A DNA stretch of 6,736 nt, from positions 1 to 6,736 of the forward strand of contig CAJQMX010000322.1 in NCBI GenBank assembly GCA_905479515.1, in the 5' to 3' direction. Made by a program: the position numbers and the translations under genes. The stretch comes from an uncultured Parasphingopyxis sp. GTDB lineage: Bacteria; Pseudomonadota; Alphaproteobacteria; Sphingomonadales; Sphingomonadaceae. The notes below the pieces were generated by a model. That model saw nothing but the letters and a program-made list of their open reading frames with translations. It did no database searches and was not told the DNA's origin. Shown piece after piece: positions 1 to 5,910 of the stretch. Each line of letters opens with the position of its first letter. The stretch's first letter is position 1.

Positions 1-458
1 CCGTAGGCATGGCACTTGGCCGCCGCCGCAGGGCCATTGTCGAAACAGAGCCACTCATCTCCACAGCGCCCTGAAGCACCGCGCCGCACCGTCTGCTTCG
101 GAAAAGTTGAAGTCGAAAGCGGACGGTCAACTCCCGGCCCAGGTGCCGCCGAAAGGCGCACGGTAAACGAACGGCATGTTTCGATAAGCGAGAGAGTCCA
201 TCCCATGACCGCATTTGGGGCGATTGCCGACTGGCTGCTTTTATTTCACCATGGTTGCTATCTAACGTCGCAAACTGGGTGGAGGGCGGAAGGGCAGGTT
301 TTAGACCTCGAGTAGGGGGTATCGGACATTATTGCAGCAGCCGCTATCCGACAGCTTAGCGCTCAATGCGAAAGTTGAGGTTGGTGAAGGAGAATAACGC
401 AAACCTGCTTCTGTATCTGGGCGTCCTCAATATCTCCGCGAAACGCTCGCATTTTTCT
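1..458. other. Gene-poor flank with short dispersed motifs
   Basis: I see no credible gene here. A 99-residue frame opens with TTG at 16, but it has low-complexity, unfamiliar sequence and no ribosome binding site, and another frame reads in from the edge only to a stop near 165. The stretch holds an imperfect inverted pair, GTCTGCTT (91-98) and AAGCGGAC (117-124), and a 16-base motif at 264-279 that recurs with one change at 5140-5155. It lies just downstream of the minus-strand operon, so transcription from that operon should end in it, but I cannot see a clear hairpin plus T-run on the minus strand. It is probably intergenic DNA with decayed repeat material. Confidence 0.6.
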
Positions 459-1943
459 TCACACGCCACGAAGCCGGGTCAAGGCGCGCAAAGGCCCGGC
501 AAGCAGTCGGACAAGCTCGCTCTCTGCAGTATCGCTCCGATCGCCAACTGCCCAAAGCCCGAGCAGCAGCCCCACGTAGGCCAAAGCTCCGACAGGAACA
601 CGCCACAAAAGTTCAACAAGCGGCTCGACCGACAGGATGGGAAGCAGCTTTAACAGCACCAGCATTGCTCCTGCCGCAAGAAACGGGCGCGTGACGCCGG
701 TGAGCAAAGTGCTGAGCGGGTAATGTGACACCTGTGACAGCACACCGATTCCGCCAAGCAGCAATGCGACCGAGACTCCGAGCCCGGTCTGCGCTATCGC
801 GAGCGCGCCCCCTCCCTTTGTCGCCACGACAGCAACGGCTGCGATGAGCACCGCCAAGCCTGTCAGGCTCATCAACGCCGACGTGCGTTCGCGGCCGCCA
901 GCCTGTAGTGAGGAGGCAATTAGCTTATAAACCGCCATCAGTGCGCTCGCAGCGGCAATCGCCGGCACGAGCACGGCTGCCTGCATCCACTTCTCACCGA
1001 GGACCACAATCACGAAGTCATCCGCAACCGCTGCGAGACCCAAACCCATGGGTGCGGCGATCATCGCATAGCCGCCGAGTGTTTTCGCTATGCGCGAACC
1101 CTGCGCAGCAAGACTGCCTGCCTCAGCCGTTTGGACAAAGGTAACCCGGTTAAGAGCAGTAGCGATTTCCTGTGTCAGGATATTCGATAGATCCTTGCTG
1201 ACGGCAAAGGCACCAACCGTGTCAGTGCTGGCGATGCGCCCAAGGGCGATCCGTTCGACCTGCGCATAGATTGCCTGCGCGGCGAGCCCTGCGAAAATCC
1301 ATAGCGACACGCCGAGCAATTCGGCTCGGCGGGCGAGGGAGAAACGGGGGCGATAGGGCTGCATCGTGTAGGAAAGACCTGTAAGAAGCGCCGTTTGGAT
1401 CAGCATTCCCGCAACGAGCGCCCAGTAATTTCTCAATGTCAAGGCGAGCGCCACCATGACTAAGAACGAAGAAATCCGCGCACCCGCCCGCATCTTGAGG
1501 TCGCGTCCGAAATCGCGGTGCCGGTCGAACTCGACCACGCCGATATTCGTGAGGCCAATCAGCACGAAGCGTAGCGCGAGCACAAAAATTACCGGCTCGA
1601 CTCGAGGTTCGTCATAGAAAGCGGCCGCCGGACTGGCGATGGCCAACAGGACAAGCGAGAGCGCGCCAAAAACCACAAGCTGGATGGTAAACGCCGTGTC
1701 GTAATAATCGCGCTGCCCCCCGGGCAGGCGCAGCAGGGCCTGACGCATGCCGAGATACGAGAATATCTCGACGATAGCCACCGCGCTCATCGCAAGACCA
1801 ACGACACCGAAATCCTCGGGCTCCAGCAGGCGGGCAAGAATGAAAACGGAGACAAGCCCGATCGCGCGCAGGCTCCAAGTGAGCGTGACCGCCATCGCGG
1901 CGCTGCGATAGATCCCCGTCTTTTTACCCGCCCCACCCGCCAT
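459..1943 (-). CDS. PST/Wzx-type polysaccharide flippase (MOP superfamily)
   Basis: This is a 494-residue inner-membrane protein, probably an exporter that flips lipid-linked oligosaccharide to the periplasmic face. The sequence is a run of hydrophobic helices, about 12 to 14, over nearly its whole length. Near the N-terminus, residues 38-50 (ARLLEPEDFGVVG) are typical of the WzxC / Polysacc_synt_3 branch, as is the later GEKW at 316-319. Length fits the family. A start at 1985 is possible, but the ATG at 1943 is preferred: it overlaps the upstream ATP-grasp stop as TGATG and has GGAGG (1954-1958 on the opposite strand) 10 bases upstream, whereas the 1985 start has no such signal. It is the last gene of the four-gene operon. 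The glycan carried cannot be told from sequence; amphiphile or teichuronic-type exporters of the same superfamily are alternatives. Confidence 0.92.
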   Translation of the reverse strand: MAGGAGKKTGIYRSAAMAVTLTWSLRAIGLVSVFILARLLEPEDFGVVGLAMSAVAIVEIFSYLGMRQALLRLPGGQRDYYDTAFTIQLVVFGALSLVLLAIASPAAAFYDEPRVEPVIFVLALRFVLIGLTNIGVVEFDRHRDFGRDLKMRAGARISSFLVMVALALTLRNYWALVAGMLIQTALLTGLSYTMQPYRPRFSLARRAELLGVSLWIFAGLAAQAIYAQVERIALGRIASTDTVGAFAVSKDLSNILTQEIATALNRVTFVQTAEAGSLAAQGSRIAKTLGGYAMIAAPMGLGLAAVADDFVIVVLGEKWMQAAVLVPAIAAASALMAVYKLIASSLQAGGRERTSALMSLTGLAVLIAAVAVVATKGGGALAIAQTGLGVSVALLLGGIGVLSQVSHYPLSTLLTGVTRPFLAAGAMLVLLKLLPILSVEPLVELLWRVPVGALAYVGLLLGLWAVGDRSDTAESELVRLLAGPLRALTRLRGV

Positions 1944-3187
1944 CAGGCGCGTGCCTCCGAACGCGAGAGCGGGACCGACTTCCAAATCTTATCGCGCAAC
2001 CGCAAAAGGACCATCCTCCGCTCTCGTAGGAATGGCTCTGGATCGTCGCTGACGAAACTGTCAAAGCCAGCTCCGCTTGTGAGCGAACTGAGGAGTGACG
2101 CCAGCCGGGGGAGCAATGCAAGACGCGCCTTCAGGCCAATCGTCTCCTCCCATGCATAGGCCAGCCCATCCCACTCGCCGCGAAGTGACATTTTCTGCCC
2201 GCCCGCCGCAAAGTCCCGGCGCGAAACTGGCATCCGGCCCTCGAGCAGCAGGTCATGAAGCGCAGCAACGTAATCGGCTCCTGCACCCATTGCGAGGTGG
2301 ATCGATCCCCAGATCCTCGGATTGACCTCGAGCAGCGCAAAGTCGCCGTGCTGCTTATGGCAACGAAACTCGAACATCGCGATGCCCGTGTAATCCGCGT
2401 GCGCGATAAGCTTGCGCGCCGCTTCCAGCATCCGCGGATCGAGAGGCTCAGAGACGCGCCAGGAACTCGGTCCGGTGGCGTGTTCCTGACGCAGTCGGCA
2501 ATGCTGGAACGCCTGAAGAATCTCTCCCTGATACGCCAAAACCGAAACGCCGCGACAGAAACCGGGGATGAAAGCTTCTGCGATCATGCTCGGGCTACCG
2601 TCCATTCGGCGAGCGAGTTCCTCGGGGCTGGACACGATCGCTACCGCGCTCTTCTGCACGCTCTGGCCGCGCGAGTAGGAGCGGCGCTGCTTAAGTATCA
2701 GCGGCAGGCCCAGAGCCTTTGTGACCGCATCGACGTCGCAATCATCATTGATTAGCATTCCATCGGCTACGGGAATATCAAGCGCCTGTGCCGCCTTCCG
2801 CGTGTTCCACTTATCCGTGAACAGCCCAAGAGATTCAGCCGAAGGGACCGCACAGCGTGCGGGCAACAGGTCTTCAGCATGCGAAGATAGTTGTACGAGC
2901 GATGCGTCGCTGGTCGGCACCAGAAGTGCAAATCCATGTTGCCTGATCAGAGAACGCACGGTTGCCAACCACTCCGCTCCATCGCCGCGATAGGGTGGGA
3001 TGACGTGATGGTCGGCAAGGTAGAGGGAAGCATAGGCAGGCAGAGACATGTTGGAACCGGCACCATGGACTTCGAGACCCTGCCTGCCCAAGGAGCGCAC
3101 CGCTCCAAGAAACGCGCTGCTGTCGTCCCCGAAAACCAGAACTGGCGCTCTGTCAGCGCGGCCAACGGTAGCTTGTGGTAAACTCAT
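1943..3187 (-). CDS. ATP-grasp domain ligase
   Basis: This 414-residue soluble protein belongs to the carbamoyl-phosphate-synthase-like ATP-grasp group, enzymes that join a carboxylate to an amine or thiol using ATP through an acyl-phosphate. An N-terminal Rossmann-like pre-ATP-grasp domain spans about residues 15-120 (VLVFGDDSSA at the start). The ATP-grasp fold follows: DKWNTR at 125-130, a nucleotide-binding lysine K166 in LILKQR, the hinge-like IAEAFIPG at 202-209, E273 in MFEFR, and the metal-binding E287 and N289 in LLEVNPR. All expected catalytic positions are present, so it should be active. A C-terminal tail of about 90 residues is not recognised. The start overlaps the lipoprotein stop by 4 bases (ATGA) with AAGG about 8 bases before it. 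Context suggests modification of a surface glycan or its precursor, but the substrate is unknown. Confidence 0.92.
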   Translation of the reverse strand: MSLPQATVGRADRAPVLVFGDDSSAFLGAVRSLGRQGLEVHGAGSNMSLPAYASLYLADHHVIPPYRGDGAEWLATVRSLIRQHGFALLVPTSDASLVQLSSHAEDLLPARCAVPSAESLGLFTDKWNTRKAAQALDIPVADGMLINDDCDVDAVTKALGLPLILKQRRSYSRGQSVQKSAVAIVSSPEELARRMDGSPSMIAEAFIPGFCRGVSVLAYQGEILQAFQHCRLRQEHATGPSSWRVSEPLDPRMLEAARKLIAHADYTGIAMFEFRCHKQHGDFALLEVNPRIWGSIHLAMGAGADYVAALHDLLLEGRMPVSRRDFAAGGQKMSLRGEWDGLAYAWEETIGLKARLALLPRLASLLSSLTSGAGFDSFVSDDPEPFLRERRMVLLRLRDKIWKSVPLSRSEARA

Positions 3188-4065
3188 TCCTGAACCTTTC
3201 TGCCTAACGCGGGCACTATGCGAACGACGTAGCCCCGGCCAGCGGCGAGGTCGGATTGGATCGAGACGTAAATGATCCCCGCGTTATCGGCCGCAACGCC
3301 ATTGATATTGGTGAAATCTGAAAGGAAAAGCGCAACGATCTCGGGTTCTTGATCTTTTCGAAGGCGATAAAGACGCCCGTTATGGCTGTCGGTGATCCAC
3401 AGGGCCTCTCCGTCGATTGCGATGCTCTCAGGCGAAAGATCGTCGGGCAGCTGCCATTCATGCATCGTTCCATCCGCGTCGATCCGCAGCAGGCGGTCGT
3501 CGCGATTGTCCGCGAGCCAGAGCGCACCGTCCAGTGAAAGCGCCATGCTCTCCGGCTTGGCAACTTGCCACCCTGCGATGACAGCTCGTGCTGCACTGCC
3601 GTCGGGCCCGAAGGTATGGACGTGGCCCGTCCTACCATCACCCACCCACAGGGTCCCATCGCCGCGCAGCGTGATGCCCTCGCTTTCAGCGATACCTTGC
3701 GAGGCGGCAACCCGCTCGGCCCCGCCAGGCGTGATACGCCACAAGCCGCCCGCTGTATCGTCGGTGAACCACACCTCCCCATCGGAATCGACCAGCAGAT
3801 CCTCGGGCGAGGCGATACCCGAAGATGCATCTGCCAGCGTCTCCAGCGTATGTCCATCCCAGCTTCGGACCGCGGAGCCGCCTTCATCGGCGATGTAGAG
3901 GACTCCCTTGTCCCACCAAAGCCCATCGGGCGAGGTTATTCCGTCTTCATTGTCGAGAACGATCGAGATCGCGTAATCTTGGTCGTAAAGCAACACTGCG
4001 GCATCGTCCGTTGCCGGGGAGCAACCTGCGAGAATGGCCGCAGCCAAGAGAAAAACACACTTCAT
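3184..4065 (-). CDS. Lipoprotein with NHL/SMP-30-like beta-propeller
   Basis: This 293-residue protein starts with a lipoprotein signal: a short hydrophobic stretch, then the lipobox LAGC at 12-15, so Cys15 is the lipidated residue. Serine, not aspartate, follows it, which favours sorting to the outer membrane. The rest contains six similar blocks of about 40 residues, each with a SPDG/SPED/PES-like turn followed by G-x-LW-[IV/F]-[AT]-D (for example LYIADEGG, VWFTDDTA, LWLADNRD, LWITDSHN). This matches a six-bladed propeller of the NHL / SMP-30 / virginiamycin-B-lyase-like superfamily. Some relatives are lactonases or lyases and others are only binding scaffolds; I cannot assign a reaction. 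It sits between the phosphatase and the ATP-grasp gene with 4-base ATGA overlaps on both sides, so it belongs to the same operon and probably acts in the periplasm on the same product. Confidence 0.9.
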   Translation of the reverse strand: MKCVFLLAAAILAGCSPATDDAAVLLYDQDYAISIVLDNEDGITSPDGLWWDKGVLYIADEGGSAVRSWDGHTLETLADASSGIASPEDLLVDSDGEVWFTDDTAGGLWRITPGGAERVAASQGIAESEGITLRGDGTLWVGDGRTGHVHTFGPDGSAARAVIAGWQVAKPESMALSLDGALWLADNRDDRLLRIDADGTMHEWQLPDDLSPESIAIDGEALWITDSHNGRLYRLRKDQEPEIVALFLSDFTNINGVAADNAGIIYVSIQSDLAAGRGYVVRIVPALGRKVQE

Positions 4066-4853
4066 CGTCCGAACACCGTCAGCGTAAGTTCGGCAAGCCG
4101 ACGAAGCGTTTCCATCCCGCTCGCTGCCTCGAACAATGCCAGCAAGATCAGCGCTTGTCCCCAGCCCTGATGGCGCTCGGTTAAGGCAAGTAGTCTTCCT
4201 AGCGGTGGACGCAGCACTGTCCGGCCTGCAAACAGCACAAAGCCCAGCATTGTGAGACCCGCGATCGCGCCAGCGGCCATGTCAGAGGGCCAGTGCAGCC
4301 CGGTGGCGACCCGCGGCAGGAAAATACCGAGCAATGCCCAAGCAATCGCCACCACTCCGGCTGAGCGCATGGCAAAGAAGATGCCGCCGGCGAAGGCCGC
4401 GAAAAGCGCGGCATGATCGCTTGGGAAAGAGAATAGGTCGTTCTGCGCCACCGTCCCGGCCTCGGCTTTCGATGCCAGCTCGGCGGCGAGACCCGTGACC
4501 GGAGCGCGATAGCCGATAGGACCGTGGGCAATCATTTTGCCGTCCGTCAGGACTAGGACGTTCTCGGCAGCAACAAGCGGGCGGGGCGAGATCGGCATTG
4601 CTGTGGAAACGACCTTCATCACTGGAGCGATGACGAACAGCGCAAGCAAAGTAAGGAGCAGAGTTGCCCTCTTCGCGCCTCTTTGCGGCGCCGGCGCACC
4701 GTGCCACCAGGCAAACAGGAAGCAGGCGGCGATCGGCCCCCCCTTGACGACCGAGCTGCTCAAGGCAAGCGCTATCAGGGCGTCGAGGGTGAAGCTTCGT
4801 CCTGCGAGGGCGTTGGCCATATTGAAGAGAGCAAGATCGACAGTTGGGGTCAT
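4062..4853 (-). CDS. PAP2-family membrane phosphatase, undecaprenyl-diphosphatase type
   Basis: This 263-residue multi-spanning protein is likely to remove a phosphate from undecaprenyl diphosphate or a related lipid at the outer face of the inner membrane, recycling the glycan carrier. The PAP2 signature is visible: K80 and R91-P92 (motif 1), PSDH at 144-147 (motif 2, with D in place of the usual G as in BcrC-like enzymes), and R181-x5-H187-x3-D191 (motif 3). Membrane segments lie around 24-50, 63-80, 148-180 and 194-212, with a loop of about 50 residues between motifs 1 and 2. The spacing in motif 1 is K-x10-RP rather than K-x6-RP, so K80 may not be the true equivalent. The start at 4853 has GAGAGGG almost touching the ATG. 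It is the first gene of the operon. Lipid A phosphatase or phosphatidate phosphatase activity are alternatives. Confidence 0.9.
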   Translation of the reverse strand: MTPTVDLALFNMANALAGRSFTLDALIALALSSSVVKGGPIAACFLFAWWHGAPAPQRGAKRATLLLTLLALFVIAPVMKVVSTAMPISPRPLVAAENVLVLTDGKMIAHGPIGYRAPVTGLAAELASKAEAGTVAQNDLFSFPSDHAALFAAFAGGIFFAMRSAGVVAIAWALLGIFLPRVATGLHWPSDMAAGAIAGLTMLGFVLFAGRTVLRPPLGRLLALTERHQGWGQALILLALFEAASGMETLRRLAELTLTVFGR

Positions 4854-4869
4854 ACCCTCTCGTATCGGT

Positions 4870-4904
4870 CAGGCACCTGTCACGAAACCCGAAACAAGTG
4901 CCTG
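4870..4904 (-). promoter_or_regulatory. Leader inverted repeat before the phosphatase gene
   Basis: The arms are CAGGCACCTGT (4870-4880) and ACAAGTGCCTG (4894-4904), pairing at 10 of 11 positions around a 13-base loop. In a minus-strand transcript it would form a stem ending 16 bases before the ATG at 4853. It could affect translation of the first gene or serve as a protein-binding site. Only the repeat is seen; function is inferred. Confidence 0.4.
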
Positions 4905-4917
4905 TTCCATTTCCGGT

Positions 4918-4934
4918 CATTACGCATTGTAATG
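4918..4934 (-). promoter_or_regulatory. Possible operator and -10 region of the minus-strand operon
   Basis: A perfect inverted repeat, CATTAC-N5-GTAATG, covers these bases. On the minus strand TACAAT (4931 to 4926) lies inside it and resembles a -10 element, which would give a 5' leader of roughly 65 bases before the ATG at 4853. No good -35 is visible at the right distance, so the promoter may need an activator or the match may be chance. Confidence 0.3.
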
Positions 4935-5392
4935 TTTAACAAATACGCGGCGTGACGTTTACCATCATCTAAACTGTATGGATTTGGGGGTCGAATGCAG
5001 ACATTATATTTTGTCAGTGCTTGATGTCCGATTTCTGCATCAACTATTTATAACCGGCAAATCAGCAACCGGCCCATTTCCATACCTTATTCTGTGTCCA
5101 GTCGAATGGCGGGTTTCGGGAAACAGAGTCGCTGCCAGGAACGTCGTAAACTGGGGCGGTAGCCGATGGTCCGCTTTCCACCGCCCAGCATCCAATAGCG
5201 GACAGTCCCCAAACGGCCCAATTGCCGACGGTCTGAAACTCACCCACTTTCAACCGTTCAGGATATTTGACGACCTACCCAAAGGCGGTCGTTCGTTCCG
5301 GTGAGGTGGACACTGCTTTTAACTCACTTTTGCGGACCACGTGGCGCCACCACCCTAATGCTTAGGCCCCTCGCCGTGGCGTCCAAATTAAT

Positions 5393-5405
5393 GATATTAC
5401 ATATC
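5393..5405 (+). promoter_or_regulatory. Short palindrome before the metal-efflux genes
   Basis: GATAT-TAC-ATATC is a perfect 5-base inverted repeat with a 3-base centre, 75 bases before the ATG at 5480 and inside the most AT-rich part of the window. AT-rich dyads of this kind are bound by Fur/Zur-type and ArsR-type metal regulators, so an operator role is plausible, but the core is short. A weaker pair, GTTCA-N11-TGAAC, lies at 5432-5452. I cannot place a convincing -35/-10 pair. Confidence 0.3.
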
Positions 5406-5479
5406 TAACTCCATGAAATATTGGGAATGTTGTTCAAAAGCACTTGATGAACTAACGAGATAATGTATTGGGCGGAACC

Positions 5480-5845
5480 ATGAATGAACGAAGCGGCATA
5501 ACCAGAAAAACGTCAGGGCTCTTTCGCCTGATGGCGGTTTTGCTCGTTCTGATTATGTCGAGCATGACGGTAGCCGAAGCAGCTGAATGCGCCAGCGAAC
5601 CACAAAACGCCGAACTGATGTTGGTTTCCGACGCCGGACACTCGGATGAAGCCCCTTCGGATAATGACGCAGGTAAACATGGAATCTGTCCGCATGGTCA
5701 TTGCCATAACGGCAGCGTTACCACAGCACGGTTGGCAGGCTTTGACGGATCAGTGGATCTGGTAAGTTCCAGCTTCAGCAGCAATGCCGATCAATTTGCG
5801 CTGTCTGCGCATTCATCCCGTTTAAAACGACCACCTCGCGTCTGA
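5480..5845 (+). CDS. Small secreted His/Cys-rich protein, CzcI-like position
   Basis: This 121-residue protein has a signal peptide: basic residues at 3-16, a hydrophobic core at 17-29, and a likely cleavage after AEA (around residue 34). The mature part is acidic and then has a compact metal-ligand cluster, HGICPHGHCH at 67-76 (four His, two Cys), with a C-terminal RPPRV. Small periplasmic proteins of this layout precede czcC in many heavy-metal efflux operons (CzcI-like or CopL-like proteins) and are thought to sense or buffer the metal. I chose the ATG at 5480, with GGCGGA just upstream; a TTG at 5468 would add four residues. The CzcC gene starts 65 bases downstream on the same strand. Function comes from position and the His/Cys cluster, not a firm family match. 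Confidence 0.78.
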   Translation: MNERSGITRKTSGLFRLMAVLLVLIMSSMTVAEAAECASEPQNAELMLVSDAGHSDEAPSDNDAGKHGICPHGHCHNGSVTTARLAGFDGSVDLVSSSFSSNADQFALSAHSSRLKRPPRV

Positions 5846-5891
5846 ACTAATTCTGACTTGCGCCAGACTTATGGCGTTATTTCAATTAGTT
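5845..5891 (+). promoter_or_regulatory. Nested inverted repeat between the efflux genes
   Basis: The outer arms AACTAATT (5845-5852) and AATTAGTT (5884-5891) are perfectly complementary, and inside them CGCCA (5861-5865) pairs with TGGCG (5872-5876) around a 6-base loop. The structure begins at the stop codon of the small protein and ends 4 bases before the GAGGA of the next gene. No T-run follows, so it does not look like a simple terminator. It may stabilise or attenuate the transcript or limit ribosome access. Confidence 0.45.
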
Positions 5892-5910
5892 AAGCGAGGA
5901 TTTCTCAGAA

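Larger units (their letters stand above)
4854..5479. other. Intergenic region between the divergent modules
   Basis: About 620 bases separate the minus-strand operon from the plus-strand efflux genes. A 108-codon frame at 4978-5304 has no ribosome binding site and no recognisable protein character, so I do not call it. The part next to the phosphatase gene has two inverted repeats. The middle (about 5140-5300) holds short motifs shared with the left flank, including the pair GTCCGCT (5169-5175) / AGCGGAC (5197-5203) and the pair ACGACC (5270-5275) / GGTCGT (5287-5292). TTGATG (5021-5026) and CATCAA (5038-5043) form another small pair. The last 80 bases (5391-5470) have only 24 G or C, far below the neighbouring genes. 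Confidence 0.6.

Noticed and set aside
16..315. 99-codon plus-strand frame starting with TTG
   Set aside because: No ribosome binding site, unfamiliar low-complexity peptide, and it spans the repeat-like motifs.
438..455. GCGA / TCGC stem followed by five T on the plus strand, as a terminator
   Set aside because: The stem is only 4 base pairs and the T-run is on the wrong strand for the minus-strand operon, so it cannot be called.
2255..2755. 166-codon plus-strand frame antisense to the ATP-grasp gene
   Set aside because: It mirrors a well-supported conserved gene on the other strand in GC-rich DNA, where long antisense frames are common.
3216..3926. 236-codon minus-strand frame inside the lipoprotein gene
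   Set aside because: Same strand but another frame of the propeller gene; the peptide lacks the propeller pattern and is an out-of-frame shadow.
4282..4920. 212-codon minus-strand frame overlapping the phosphatase gene
   Set aside because: Arg/Cys-rich out-of-frame translation with no motif; the PAP2 frame carries all catalytic motifs.
4978..5304. 108-codon plus-strand frame in the intergenic region
   Set aside because: No ribosome binding site or recognisable fold, and it runs through the shared noncoding motifs, so it is probably chance.
5341..5350. GTGGCGCCAC palindrome
   Set aside because: A perfect 10-base palindrome, but a GC-rich self-complementary site of this size is expected by chance and has no clear relation to a promoter.
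5459..5464. GATAAT as a -10 element for the small secreted protein
   Set aside because: It lies only 15 bases before the ATG and has no matching -35 at 16-18 bases, so it is not a convincing promoter.
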